64,000 nt of DNA from Emticicia aquatica (GCF_923079645.1 NZ_CAKLPY010000001.1:2211185-2275184); one strand, 5' to 3'. Positions 18,214-27,563 are shown, numbered from the stretch's first letter. The notes: generated by a model not told the origin, from the sequence alone. Numbers and translations are program-made.

Positions 18214-19170
18214 ATGAAAACCTTAACAAAAATTTTAAAGTATATTTTACTTTTTTTTATAATTATTATCGTTGGAAGTACAACTTTTTATTGGGAAAAT
18301 GATATTCCGCTCGACGTCCTCATCAAAAAATATACAGATAAAGAATCTGAATTTGTTACAATTAATGGATTACAAGTGCATTACCGTGATGAAGGAGATC
18401 CAAATGATAGTATTCCGCTGGTTTTGTTACACGGCACAGGTGCAAGTTTGCATACTTGGGATGGATGGGTAAGTGCTTTAAAAACAGACAAACGAGTTAT
18501 TCGACTAGATTTACCTGCTTATGGACTAACAGGCCCAAATCCTGCGGGTGATTACTCCCAACAATATTACGCCACTTTCGTGAATGATTTTTTGACGAAA
18601 ATTGGTGTAAAAAGATGTATCATTGGTGGAAACTCTCTCGGTGGCTCAATTTCATGGAATTTTGCGGTTAAATATCCAGAAAAAGTTTCAAAAATGATTT
18701 TAGTTGATGCTGGTGGATACGCTATGAAATCAAAGTCAGTTCCGATAGCGTTTCAACTTGCGGGGCTTCCAGTTATAAAAAATCTATTCAAATATGTAAC
18801 ACCTCGGTCAATTATCCAAAAAAGCGTAGAAAACGTGTATAGCGACAAAAGTAAAGTAAGCGAAAAGTTAGTAGATAGATATTTTGAATTATCGCTTAGA
18901 GAAGGCAATCGTCAAGCATTCATTGACCGAATGTCGGCATTTAGAGCAAAGGGTTTAGAAAGTGATAATAGCCTAAAAATCAAGAGTTTACAAATTCCAA
19001 CACTTATTATTTGGGGAGAAAATGACTTTTTGATTCCGTTGGATGTGGCTCAAAAATTTCATACTGATTTGCCAAATGACACGTTAGTTATTTTCAAAAA
19101 TTTAGGGCATACACCAATGGAAGAAGATGCTGAATCAACGGTGGCTGTTGTAAAAACTTTTCTCAAATAG
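18214..19170 (+). CDS. Alpha/beta hydrolase, membrane-anchored
   Basis: 318 aa. One N-terminal hydrophobic helix (about residues 8-26) precedes the hydrolase fold. The oxyanion region is LVLLHGTGASLHTWDG, the nucleophile Ser141 lies in IGGNSLGGSISW, the acid is in IIWGENDFLIP, and the His is in NLGHTPMEED. The triad is therefore complete, as in esterases and meta-cleavage hydrolases. The anchor places the enzyme at the periplasmic face or as an uncleaved exported protein. The substrate cannot be deduced. It is a single gene with its own promoter and terminator. Confidence 0.9.
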   Translation: MKTLTKILKYILLFFIIIIVGSTTFYWENDIPLDVLIKKYTDKESEFVTINGLQVHYRDEGDPNDSIPLVLLHGTGASLHTWDGWVSALKTDKRVIRLDLPAYGLTGPNPAGDYSQQYYATFVNDFLTKIGVKRCIIGGNSLGGSISWNFAVKYPEKVSKMILVDAGGYAMKSKSVPIAFQLAGLPVIKNLFKYVTPRSIIQKSVENVYSDKSKVSEKLVDRYFELSLREGNRQAFIDRMSAFRAKGLESDNSLKIKSLQIPTLIIWGENDFLIPLDVAQKFHTDLPNDTLVIFKNLGHTPMEEDAESTVAVVKTFLK

Positions 19171-19174
19171 TGAA

Positions 19175-19214
19175 ACAGAGCTGATTTAGCATCTACTAAA
19201 TCAGCTCTGTTTTA
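19175..19214. terminator. Bidirectional terminator
   Basis: Arms ACAGAGCTGATTTAG and CTAAATCAGCTCTGT, a perfect 15-bp stem with a short loop and TTTT after it. It lies between the hydrolase (+) and pepT (-). Confidence 0.85.
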
Positions 19215-19221
19215 ATGACTT

Positions 19222-20469
19222 TTAGGCATTTTTCTCCCAAATTTGCACCAAATTAATGATAACTTGGGTTGCTTTTTCCATATCTTGCACCGAAACCCAC
19301 TCTAATTTTGAGTGGAAAGCATGTTCTCCTGCAAAAATATTCGGACACGGCAACCCCATAAAAGACAATCTTGAACCATCCGTTCCACCTCTTATGCTTC
19401 GCCTTTCTGGTCTGATTCCTGTCATTTCAATTGCTTCCATCGCAAAATCAACCACATGCGGATAATTGACTAAAACCTCTTTCATATTACGATATTGCTC
19501 AATAATTTTAAAATCAATGCTTGAATTTGGATAAAACTCAAGCGTTTGATTAACAATATTTTGCAAGAAGTTTTCTTTTTCTTTAAGTCCTTTAACAGTA
19601 AAATCACGAATAATAAAATCAAGTTTTACAGATTCTTGAATTCCTGAAATTTGAGTTGGATGTATAAAACCTTCCATTCCTTCAGTTGTTTCGGGAGAAA
19701 GTGTATCTTTTGGTAAAGCTGACAAAATATCACCTGCAATTTTCATTGCATTTTCAAGTTTACCAATCGCAAAGCCTGGGTGCGTACTAACTCCATGAAT
19801 CGTCAAAGTCACTGCATCAGCCGAAAAAGTTTCATCTTCAAGTGTTCCTAAACTTTCGCCGTCCATTGTATAGGCAAAATCAGCTCCAAGTTTTTCTAAA
19901 TCAACTTTTTCAGTCCCACGTCCAACTTCTTCATCAGGAGTAAATAATATTTTAATTGTTCCATGCTTTATTTCCGAATTATTCATCAGAAATTTCGCAG
20001 CAGCCATTATTTCGGCAATTCCTGCCTTATTGTCCGCTCCAAGTAGCGTTGTCCCACTCGCAGTAATTATATCATTCCCAATCTGACTTTTCAGGTCTGG
20101 ATGCTCCTCAACTTTGATAATTTGAGCGTTATCATCGGGTAAAATAATATCATTTCCTTGCCAATTAAAATGAACAATTGGCTTCACATTAGCACCGCTA
20201 CAATCGGGCGAAGTATCGACATGCGAACAAAAGCAAATTGTCGGCACTTTTTTATCAGAATTACTAGGAATAGTTGCATAAACATAGCCCCATTCATCCA
20301 AATGAGCATCCGATATACCAATATCTAATAATTCTTGTACCAAAATTCGACTTAAATCTTTCTGTTTTTCAGTCGATGGATTTGTATTTGAGTTAGGGTC
20401 TGACTGGGTATCAATCTTTACATAATTCAAAAATCTGCTACCAACATCAAGGGTTATATTATTACTCAT
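19222..20469 (-). CDS. pepT: Peptidase T (tripeptide aminopeptidase)
   Basis: 415 aa M20-family zinc metallopeptidase. Metal and catalytic motifs are visible: FCSHVDTSPD (His83, Asp85), TLLGADNKAGIAEIM, and FTPDEEVGRGTEK with the Glu-Glu pair. The dimerisation domain follows (HGVSTHPGFAIGKLENAMK), and GGTDGSRLSFMGLPCPN is the late PepT signature. The enzyme trims the N-terminus of tripeptides in the cytosol. The gene upstream on the same strand is the MazG-like protein, 15 bases away, so they are probably cotranscribed. Confidence 0.96.
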   Translation of the reverse strand: MSNNITLDVGSRFLNYVKIDTQSDPNSNTNPSTEKQKDLSRILVQELLDIGISDAHLDEWGYVYATIPSNSDKKVPTICFCSHVDTSPDCSGANVKPIVHFNWQGNDIILPDDNAQIIKVEEHPDLKSQIGNDIITASGTTLLGADNKAGIAEIMAAAKFLMNNSEIKHGTIKILFTPDEEVGRGTEKVDLEKLGADFAYTMDGESLGTLEDETFSADAVTLTIHGVSTHPGFAIGKLENAMKIAGDILSALPKDTLSPETTEGMEGFIHPTQISGIQESVKLDFIIRDFTVKGLKEKENFLQNIVNQTLEFYPNSSIDFKIIEQYRNMKEVLVNYPHVVDFAMEAIEMTGIRPERRSIRGGTDGSRLSFMGLPCPNIFAGEHAFHSKLEWVSVQDMEKATQVIINLVQIWEKNA

Positions 20470-20484
20470 TAATATATTCGATTT

Positions 20485-20952
20485 TTAAGCATTGACAATT
20501 TTAGCCAATTCAGCAGGTGAGTAATTGATATTTTTCAAGGTTTTGTCATCGCCTTTTCTGTACACCAAAAACTTGCCTTCTATTTCCTTATAATAGGATT
20601 CTGTTCCTTTTCCCGCATAATGTTTTATTGTAGCTTCCGCTTCTTCCACCGTTTCACAGGCCTTACTCATATTTGACCGTTGCACTTCGTCAAAAATTTG
20701 TCTAAATTTTTCACCCAAGCCAAACTCCAAGATTGCCCCTGCAAGTACATATTGAATATCAGCTAAAGCATCAGCAATTTCTACAATGTTTTTATCATTA
20801 ATTGCTTCCTGTAGCTCCTTGAGTTCTTCAGCAATCAGAGACACTCTTAGGTCGCATCTTTGTGGAGAAGGAATTGTAGGTTGGTCTAAAATTGGGTGTT
20901 TAAAAGTCCGATGAAATTCGGCAACTTGATTAAGGCAATCTAAATTTTGCAT
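20485..20952 (-). CDS. MazG-like / PRA-PH family nucleotide pyrophosphohydrolase
   Basis: 155 aa from the ATG at 20952. The all-alpha NTP-PPase signature is present: RVSLIAEELKELQEAINDK (the EExxE metal motif) and IVEIADALADIQYVLAGAIL (ExxD). Such enzymes hydrolyse non-canonical or excess nucleoside triphosphates or phosphoribosyl-ATP to the monophosphate and pyrophosphate. The C-terminal extension (KGTESYYKEIEGKFLVYRKG) is typical of the phage/Bacteroidota PRA-PH-like group. The frame stays open to 21072, but that extension is A/T-rich and Lys/Phe-biased, so the shorter start is chosen. It precedes pepT. Confidence 0.88.
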   Translation of the reverse strand: MQNLDCLNQVAEFHRTFKHPILDQPTIPSPQRCDLRVSLIAEELKELQEAINDKNIVEIADALADIQYVLAGAILEFGLGEKFRQIFDEVQRSNMSKACETVEEAEATIKHYAGKGTESYYKEIEGKFLVYRKGDDKTLKNINYSPAELAKIVNA

Positions 20953-21182
20953 AAAATGGATATTCTGATTTATTATTTGTAAAATAAGTTGTTTTAGTCG
21001 AAAAAACGTTATTTTTTGTGTTTTTTTGTAGAAAAATGCTTTTCCTAATTTTTTATACTCATTTTGTTGCAAAAAAATTTTTGCCGTAAAATAAATAAAG
21101 CGATATTAGCGTTTGCAAAGTTGAACAAATTTCAATAATATTGCTACGTAACTGAAGCCAAAAAATCAAAACCCATCAAATC

Positions 21183-21836
21183 ATGAACAAATTTTATAGA
21201 GTTCTTTCAGTATTATCATTAACATTATCGATTGCTTTATGGTCATGTAGAGGAGATCAAGGTCCAACTGGCCCAACTGGTGCGACTGGTCCTCAAGGTC
21301 CTACTGGTGCAACGGGGGCGACTGGTGCAACAGGGGCGACTGGTGCAACGGGGGCTACAGGTGCTACTGGTGCTACTGGTGCAAACGGAACAAATGGCAA
21401 TGCCAATGTAAAAGGAACAGAAGTGACAGTAAAAGTAGCTGACTGGGTAACAGTTGATGCAGCTGGAATTGGAACTGGTGCAACTGGTAAAACAGGTGCT
21501 TATGCAGTAGCTGATGCTAACGTAAAAGCAACTATGTTTGTTGTAGCTTTTGTTAAAGTTGGTACTCAATTTGTAGCTTTACCACGTGTTATTATCAAAG
21601 AAACTGACGGTGCAACCGAACAAGTTAATTTTGGTTATGAAACTGGCAAAGTAACATTCTATTACAGTTCACAAACCGCTGCAATCGGTGGTATTAAGAG
21701 CTATGCACCACAAACAGACCTTACTTTCTCTTATGTAACAATTGAGAAAACAGTTGGTCAAGCAATGCAAAACGAAGGTGTAAACCTAAGAAGCCGTGAT
21801 GCAGTGATGACTTACTTAGCTGAACACAAGTATTAA
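21183..21836 (+). CDS. Collagen-like Gly-X-Y repeat lipoprotein
   Basis: 217 aa. A signal peptide with lipobox (LWSC, Cys22) is followed by 15 uninterrupted Gly-X-Y triplets at residues 27-71, mostly GAT with GPT and GPQ at the start. A beta-rich C-terminal domain of about 145 residues follows ([16 protein letters not shown]). Bacterial collagen-like proteins form trimeric triple helices on surfaces. GAT-rich triplets lack the usual Pro content and are probably stabilised by Thr. The C-terminal part may act as trimeriser or binding head; I do not recognise it. It is flanked by a terminator and precedes two exported-protein genes. Confidence 0.85.
   Translation: MNKFYRVLSVLSLTLSIALWSCRGDQGPTGPTGATGPQGPTGATGATGATGATGATGATGATGATGANGTNGNANVKGTEVTVKVADWVTVDAAGIGTGATGKTGAYAVADANVKATMFVVAFVKVGTQFVALPRVIIKETDGATEQVNFGYETGKVTFYYSSQTAAIGGIKSYAPQTDLTFSYVTIEKTVGQAMQNEGVNLRSRDAVMTYLAEHKY
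21261..21395 (+). repeat. Tandem 9-bp Gly-Ala-Thr codon repeats
   Basis: The DNA encoding the Gly-X-Y tract is nearly repetitive, with units such as ACTGGTGCA and ACGGGGGCG alternating. Gain or loss of 9-base units would keep the frame and change the helix length. Confidence 0.8.
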
Positions 21837-21873
21837 TCGTAAACTACACAATTACAGTAAGTTACGAAGCCTC

Positions 21874-21905
21874 AAAAAAAGCCTTCCATTCGGGAGGCTT
21901 TTTTT
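21874..21905 (+). terminator. Terminator of the collagen-like gene
   Basis: Arms AAAAAAAGCCTTCC and GGGAGGCTTTTTTT (one G-T pair) with a 4-base loop, ending in a T-run. Confidence 0.85.
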
Positions 21906-21946
21906 GCATAATATTCGTTAGTAATATTATACATCTCAACGATTAC

Positions 21947-23056
21947 ATGAAAAGACTATTCTTATTTTTAATTTTATTTCTCCTTGAAATCCCTTCTTTT
22001 GCACAACTTCTTAATGATAACGACTCTAAACAATTAATAGTTAAGGGTTTAGATAAATTATATAATTATGATTTCAAGGAAGCTAGTGTATTTTTTCAAC
22101 CTGTAAAAATCAAATATCCAAAACATCCTGTTACACCTTTACTTAATGCCCTTGAAATTCAATGGCAAAATTTACCTATCGAACAGAGTCCAAAAGCTCT
22201 AAATCAATACCTCATTTTATTAGAAAGATGTATCGAATTAGCAGAAGGAATGCTAGACGACCCATCAAAAAAAGCAGAAGCTACATTTTTTTTGGTTGCA
22301 TCTCATGGTTATATTGCATTGGTTCTTAACTACAAAAAAGAACAAGTAAAAGCTGCCAACGAAGCTCGAAAAGCATATGGTTATTTGAGAGATGGCAAAC
22401 AGCTTACTGAAAAAAATCCTGAGTTTTTATTTACTTCTGGCATTTATAATTTCTATCGAATTCAATATCCTGAAACCCATCCAATTGTTAAACCAATAAT
22501 GCTATTTTTTGAAGAAGGAAATAAAAAATTGGGACTTCAACAACTCGAACAAGCGGTTGTAAAATCTACTTTTTCTCGAACGGAGGCAGCCTATTATCTT
22601 ACAGGTATTCATCTAAAATATGAACCTAATTATCAAAAATCATTGATTTATTCAACATGGCTTAATGAAAAATACCCCAATAACTTAATATACCTCATGC
22701 GTCATACAGAAAGTTTGATTATGAATGGAAAATATGAAGAAGCGGCTCCCTTAATTAATAGATTAAAAAAATCAAACGACCGAGTATATATTTTAGCTGG
22801 CAATTTATTTGAAGGTTTGACAAACGAAAAAGCCAAAAAAAATGACAAATTAGCCATAGAATCTTATCTAAATGTATTGAAAATACAACCAAGCGATAGA
22901 TACACAAGTGATTATTATGCAATGGCTTATGCGGGTTTAGCTCGAATTTCATTGCATGGAGGAAATAAAAAAAGAGCGGAAGAACTTTATAAAAAATGCT
23001 TAGAGTATGCCGAATATAAATCAACCATAAACGAAGCAAATAAATTTTTAAAGTAA
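21947..23056 (+). CDS. Exported tetratricopeptide-repeat protein
   Basis: 369 aa. A signal peptide (MKRLFLFLILFLLEIPSFAQ) leads into alpha-helical repeats across the whole length. Helical pairs with TPR spacing are seen in VKGLDKLYNYDFKEASVFF near the start and SDYYAMAYAGLARISLH with KKRAEELYKKCLEYAEYK at the end. TPR proteins of this kind bridge partners in the periplasm. I cannot name the partner. It is followed 94 bases later by the T9SS-cargo BNR protein in the same direction. Confidence 0.82.
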   Translation: MKRLFLFLILFLLEIPSFAQLLNDNDSKQLIVKGLDKLYNYDFKEASVFFQPVKIKYPKHPVTPLLNALEIQWQNLPIEQSPKALNQYLILLERCIELAEGMLDDPSKKAEATFFLVASHGYIALVLNYKKEQVKAANEARKAYGYLRDGKQLTEKNPEFLFTSGIYNFYRIQYPETHPIVKPIMLFFEEGNKKLGLQQLEQAVVKSTFSRTEAAYYLTGIHLKYEPNYQKSLIYSTWLNEKYPNNLIYLMRHTESLIMNGKYEEAAPLINRLKKSNDRVYILAGNLFEGLTNEKAKKNDKLAIESYLNVLKIQPSDRYTSDYYAMAYAGLARISLHGGNKKRAEELYKKCLEYAEYKSTINEANKFLK

Positions 23057-23150
23057 GCACTTTTAACTTAAATTTCGTCAATATAAAAAACTACTTTTTC
23101 TTTGATTCAAAATAAAAGTATTTGATGGCAACTAATTAATTCAACCTTAC

Positions 23151-25787
23151 ATGAAAAGAACCTTTACTTTATTTCTCATTTTATATAAATTAGTTGTCTT
23201 TGCTCAAAATGCTCCTGAAAATATTCCAAGTTTAGATAATGCTTCAAACTTGTTTCAACATGAACAACAATTTAAGAATTGGTTGAACCGTCAACCGGTT
23301 GGAACTCGTGGTTGGAAATGGATGGCTCGCTACGAAAATGAATTACTTAGACGCATTGATACAGCTGGCAAAATGCCTTCAAGCGAATTACTTTTAAATA
23401 CTTCAAATGAACTAGAAAACCTTCGAAAAACGTCAGAAAATGCTCGAAAAAAAGCTTCGGGATGGGTGCCAATTGGGCCGTATGGAAGCTCGGAATTATT
23501 TGGAATTGGAAGAGTCAATTGTATCGCTTTTCACCCAAAAGATAGTCTCACCTTTTATATTGGCTTTGGTCAAGGTGGTATTTGGAAAACAACAAATGGA
23601 GGAGAGTCATATACACCGATTGGAGATAATTTGCCCATTCTTCGGATTAGTAGCATAGCCATTGACCCTAATAATGCCGAAACTATTTATATTTCACTAG
23701 CTGATTTTGCATATATTGGCTATGACTTGTACACCGCTGACCGCAAAAGAAATACTTACTACGGAATTGGGGTTTGGAAAAGCACAAACGGCGGCCAAAC
23801 TTGGCAACAAACAGGGCTAAAAAATCAATTATCAGAAGGAATTAACTCAATCACTCGAACAATTTGGGTAAATCCACGAAACTCGAAAGAAGTAGTTGTT
23901 GTCGGAACCAAAGGAATTTATAAATCATTCGATGGTGGAGACTCTTGGTCTAACAAAGTTTTGGATAAAATGTCCTCAGCATTGGTTCAGCATCCCATCA
24001 ATTCAAACATATTATTTGCATCAGCAGTATATGTAGCTACCACAAAACAAGGTGAAGCTGGACTTTGGAAATCTGAAGACGCAGGTAATACCTGGAAATT
24101 ACTTCCGACAAATATAGGTGCAAAAACTGCTCAAAGAATCGAAATAGCGATTTCACCAAGTAATCCGAATCTCATTTATGCCGTTACTTGCGATATAAAC
24201 AATGGTTTTGAAGGATTTTACCGAAGTTTTGATAGTGGCGAAACTTGGCAAAAATCTACCTTTAAAGGTAATTTATTATCAACTGCTTATGGTCTTTCGG
24301 GCGGACAAGGCTTTTATGATTTATGTATCATGGTTCATCCAACTAAACCTCAAACCGTTTATGTCGGAGGCTTAGTTTTAAACGAAACATCTGACGGAGG
24401 CAATACTTGGAAACAAGCAACGGGCTATAATACCATTCATCCAGACCAGCACGCTCTCGAATATAATCCGCTCAACAAAACAATTTACCTCTGCAATGAC
24501 GGTGGCGTTTTTTCAACCAAAGAAATCATTGCCAATACTAACTTTAATATTTCTTGGAAATTTATTTCAAAAGGCATTAATGCTACTTCTTGCTACAGAT
24601 TAGGACTTTCGACGGACGGAAAAAAAATTATCACTGGAGCTCAAGATAACAATATGTTTTTGAGCCAAAACAATAATCCATGGACAAGCGAATTCGGCGG
24701 TGATGGTATGGAAGGTGCATTGACTAACAATTTTGTTTATGGCTCTTCTCAGTATGGACTGATTTCATTTTTCGACCAACTTGACACTAAAAAACAAGAA
24801 ACAACGGTATTTCCTCCAATAAATAATAAAGATACAGGAGAATGGACAACCCCATTTTTGATTAACGAAAAAAGTAATCAAGTAATAATTGCGGGAGGAA
24901 ATGTACATAAATTAGAAATTGGGCAAGATAGAAGTAAAATCAAAACTATCTCAAACTTCAAAATTTATGGAACAACTCGTTATCCACAAGTTTCAACGGC
25001 ACTGGCGGTACCAAAAAACAATGCTAACATTATTTATATCGCAAAAAAATCTACTCCAACGCTAAAACAATCGGCAGAACTGTGGCGAACTGAAAACAAT
25101 GGCCAATTTTGGGAAAATATTACCAATGATATTTACAAAGATTCGTATGTGACTTATCTCGAAGTTGACAATAATTTTCCAGACCGAGTTTGGGCTACTT
25201 TAAGCAATTTTGAAGAGGGGAAAAAGGTTTATTATTCAAGTAATGGTGGAAAAAACTGGGAAAACATTAGCTTTAATTTACCAAATCTTCCTGCAAATTG
25301 TATCGTTTATCAGTCAGACCAACAAACCGACATATTGTATGTAGCGATGGACATTGGCGTATATTATTTGGTAGAAGGAACAAAAGAATGGAAACCTTTG
25401 ATGAGCAATTTACCAAATGTAATAGTGCATGAACTCGAAATCAATCAATCCACCAAAAAGCTATATGCCGCTACTTTTGGGCGTGGAATTTGGGAAACTG
25501 ATTTATTGACCGAAAAATCTCCTCAATCTGATGATTTCTATGGAATGACAGTTTCTCTTTTTCCGAATCCAAATACTGGTAGTTTTACCATTAAAACCGA
25601 CTTTATCAATATTAATAAAATACAAATTGTTGATATTTTAGGTAGAACATGTTATGAAGAATCGCTACAACCAAAAGCTTTAAAAATTGGCAAGAAATTC
25701 GAGTTAAATAACTTTCCATCAGGACTTTATTTCATTAAAATAATGTCTGGAAATTTAACAAAGGTTTTAAAAACAATCATCGAATAA
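23151..25787 (+). CDS. Secreted BNR/VPS10-like repeat protein with T9SS sorting domain
   Basis: 878 aa. A signal peptide (ending VVFAQ) is followed by two propeller-like halves with at least eight Asp-box motifs of the form S-x-(D/N)-x-G-x-x-W. Examples are GVWKSTNGGQTW, GIYKSFDGGDSW, GLWKSEDAGNTW and YYSSNGGKNW. Residues from about 795 form a type A T9SS C-terminal domain (SLFPNPNTGSFTIKTDF, then FPSGLYFIKIMSG and a basic end). The protein should be exported through the outer membrane and anchored or released. Such propellers bind glycans or peptides, and some are sialidase-like or sortilin-like. No catalytic residues were identified. Confidence 0.93.
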   Translation: MKRTFTLFLILYKLVVFAQNAPENIPSLDNASNLFQHEQQFKNWLNRQPVGTRGWKWMARYENELLRRIDTAGKMPSSELLLNTSNELENLRKTSENARKKASGWVPIGPYGSSELFGIGRVNCIAFHPKDSLTFYIGFGQGGIWKTTNGGESYTPIGDNLPILRISSIAIDPNNAETIYISLADFAYIGYDLYTADRKRNTYYGIGVWKSTNGGQTWQQTGLKNQLSEGINSITRTIWVNPRNSKEVVVVGTKGIYKSFDGGDSWSNKVLDKMSSALVQHPINSNILFASAVYVATTKQGEAGLWKSEDAGNTWKLLPTNIGAKTAQRIEIAISPSNPNLIYAVTCDINNGFEGFYRSFDSGETWQKSTFKGNLLSTAYGLSGGQGFYDLCIMVHPTKPQTVYVGGLVLNETSDGGNTWKQATGYNTIHPDQHALEYNPLNKTIYLCNDGGVFSTKEIIANTNFNISWKFISKGINATSCYRLGLSTDGKKIITGAQDNNMFLSQNNNPWTSEFGGDGMEGALTNNFVYGSSQYGLISFFDQLDTKKQETTVFPPINNKDTGEWTTPFLINEKSNQVIIAGGNVHKLEIGQDRSKIKTISNFKIYGTTRYPQVSTALAVPKNNANIIYIAKKSTPTLKQSAELWRTENNGQFWENITNDIYKDSYVTYLEVDNNFPDRVWATLSNFEEGKKVYYSSNGGKNWENISFNLPNLPANCIVYQSDQQTDILYVAMDIGVYYLVEGTKEWKPLMSNLPNVIVHELEINQSTKKLYAATFGRGIWETDLLTEKSPQSDDFYGMTVSLFPNPNTGSFTIKTDFININKIQIVDILGRTCYEESLQPKALKIGKKFELNNFPSGLYFIKIMSGNLTKVLKTIIE

Positions 25788-25901
25788 ATTTTCAGAATCA
25801 GTCTTAGCATTTTTGTATCCATTAGCTAACAATATTATTTAATAACTGGCTTTGGCATTGATATTGTTATTTGCATAGCTACAATTCAAAACTATAAAAC
25901 T

Positions 25902-26087
25902 ATGCAAGAAACTATTCAAATTCCGAACGAGTATATTGAACAAATTCTCGAACAAACGAGAGGCGTTAGACCTGATTTTCAGGATGAATTAATTTATTTA
26001 AGAACATCGCTTGCTTATCTTGGACAAGGAATGAGTGTTGAAGAAGCAACCGATTTGGCTACAATAGACTATCTAATGGCGAGTTAG
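25902..26087 (+). CDS. Small conserved-looking hypothetical protein, 61 aa
   Basis: Acidic 61-aa protein (MQETIQIPNEYIEQILEQTR onwards, with MSVEEATDLATIDYL near the end). No signal peptide or membrane segment. The helical, charged composition looks like a real soluble domain. The last 29 bases overlap the 3' end of the convergent membrane-protein gene, so a terminator for either is missing. I do not recognise a family. Confidence 0.6.
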   Translation: MQETIQIPNEYIEQILEQTRGVRPDFQDELIYLRTSLAYLGQGMSVEEATDLATIDYLMAS

Positions 26088-26781
26088 AAGTTTTAGAAGA
26101 TTTTGAATTATTTCTTAATATGCTCTGTACAATTAAAAATTGAGATACAGCATAAAGGAAAAAATAAGACGAAATCTTGTATGGAAAGGTATTATAAAAA
26201 AGGTTTATGGTTAACCACAAATTGGACATCACTAAAATGAACACGCCAACTAAACCTTCTATGTATTCTTTTTTGGCAATTGGTCTATAATAGGCCATCC
26301 AACACAATAACATCATTTGAGTTGAATAGATAAAACTCAATACCAAAAGTGTTGTTGGAATAAATCGAACTATCAAGAAAACCAATCCGATTAGAAATAA
26401 TGTGGTGAGAATAAGCATTTTCCATTCTCTAAAAACAGTATTAAAAGGCGGAAGAATACTCCCTTCATTGCGAAAGATATTGATATAAACAAACTGTGTG
26501 AGATAGAATCCGATTGTGTTGATAAACATCAGTAATTCACTTTCTTGAAAAAGCAACAAAAGTGAGCCACAGGCACAAGTAAAAAGTAATGCTTCGAGCA
26601 ACAGCCAATCTCTGTGTATAAACTTTGATTTTCTAAATTGAACACAATAAAAAATCAGAATTAAATTAGAAATTGCCTCGAAACCCCCAATTTCTCTTAA
26701 AAAACTGGAATTTTCGCAAAAATCAGAATAAATGGCAACAGGAATTACTCCAAAATAAATTATTTGTATAAGAGTCTTCAT
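26059..26781 (-). CDS. Seven-helix membrane protein of unknown function
   Basis: 240 aa from the ATG at 26781 (MKTLIQIIYFGV); the frame is open 21 bases further. Seven hydrophobic segments alternate with short loops, without charged motifs that would mark a transporter. The loop HRDWLLLEALLFTCACGSL is typical. Overall topology and size resemble the gene at 50462-51172 and the YhhN-like group, but no signature is convincing. It lies downstream of a long A/T-rich palindrome. Confidence 0.7.
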   Translation of the reverse strand: MKTLIQIIYFGVIPVAIYSDFCENSSFLREIGGFEAISNLILIFYCVQFRKSKFIHRDWLLLEALLFTCACGSLLLLFQESELLMFINTIGFYLTQFVYINIFRNEGSILPPFNTVFREWKMLILTTLFLIGLVFLIVRFIPTTLLVLSFIYSTQMMLLCWMAYYRPIAKKEYIEGLVGVFILVMSNLWLTINLFYNTFPYKISSYFFLYAVSQFLIVQSILRNNSKSSKTSNSPLDSLL

Positions 26782-26837
26782 GTAAAATAGCCCATTTATC
26801 AAGATTAGAAAAACAGTTTGATATTTAGTTTGTAATA

Positions 26838-26884
26838 TGCAAAAAAGTAATCAAAAAAATATATTTTTTGATTACTTTTTTGCA
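26838..26884. terminator. Long A/T-rich palindrome, probable terminator
   Basis: A 47-base near-perfect inverted repeat with arms reading TGCAAAAAAGTAATCAAAA and its complement around a TATA-like centre. It probably terminates the YcxB-like gene on the minus strand; its length and symmetry also suit a bidirectional terminator. Confidence 0.65.
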
Positions 26885-26914
26885 TAAAAACGAATGGGCT
26901 ACGAAGCGATTTAT

Positions 26915-27403
26915 TTACAATAATTCTTTTCTTTTCAAAATTGATTCAAATAATTTCAAATCGTGTTCACTATTAAACACAGTAAATGGAAAGCGTAAAA
27001 ACTGCCCTTTTCCAATAATAAGTAAAAAAGCGTCAGCCATTTTTTCAGCAGATTGAATACTCTCCCACTTCATCACACCACCTTCCTTCGCATTAATTTT
27101 CACTAAAATTTGGCGACTATCAATTTCGTACAAAAACTTATCAAACATTTGTTTGTTTTGTTCCATTTGTGAGGCTGCATAAAATTGAGCATACCAAAAA
27201 AGCACATAAAGTCCTCCACCAATAACTGAAACCACTGGAATCCACCAGTTTTTATACGTTCCTGTAAAATGTAATACTAAGCCTAATAAAAAAATTGCTG
27301 CTGGAATCAACAACCATTTCCAATCACTTTTCATGTGACGCTTAAACGAAATACTTACATACTCTTTTTTGTCTAAAGCAAATTTTTTGGTTTTAACTAT
27401 CAT
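26915..27403 (-). CDS. YcxB-like membrane protein
   Basis: 162 aa. A short cytosolic N-terminus (KKFALDKKEYVSISFKRHMK) precedes two membrane helices (about residues 33-53 and 56-72). A soluble C-terminal domain of the YcxB type follows, recognisable from FYEIDSRQILVKINAKEG-like order and KWESIQSAEKMADAFLLIIG, FRFPFTVF. These proteins have no assigned biochemical role. It is a single gene. Confidence 0.75.
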   Translation of the reverse strand: MIVKTKKFALDKKEYVSISFKRHMKSDWKWLLIPAAIFLLGLVLHFTGTYKNWWIPVVSVIGGGLYVLFWYAQFYAASQMEQNKQMFDKFLYEIDSRQILVKINAKEGGVMKWESIQSAEKMADAFLLIIGKGQFLRFPFTVFNSEHDLKLFESILKRKELL

Positions 27404-27462
27404 TTTATTTTGTTGTCATTAATTGCTAAATCAGCTTTATTTATATTCTAGCCACAAAAATA

Positions 27463-27495
27463 GAAAAAGGCTCTGATAATAACAGAGCCTTTCTT
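27463..27495 (-). terminator. Hairpin terminator of the DUF4783 gene
   Basis: Arms AAAGGCTCTG and CAGAGCCTTT with flanking A/T runs. It lies between the stop of the DUF4783 gene at 27564 and the start of the YcxB-like gene. Confidence 0.7.
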
Positions 27496-27563
27496 ATTAT
27501 TTTACGAATTGAAGCTTTAATTTCGTTTAATTCTTGATTAACAAAGATAAATACTAACTTTTA

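Noticed and set aside
21243..21569. 108-aa minus-strand frame inside the collagen-like gene
   Set aside because: Its Cys/Ser/Thr repeats are the mirror of the Gly-X-Y codons; no independent gene signals.
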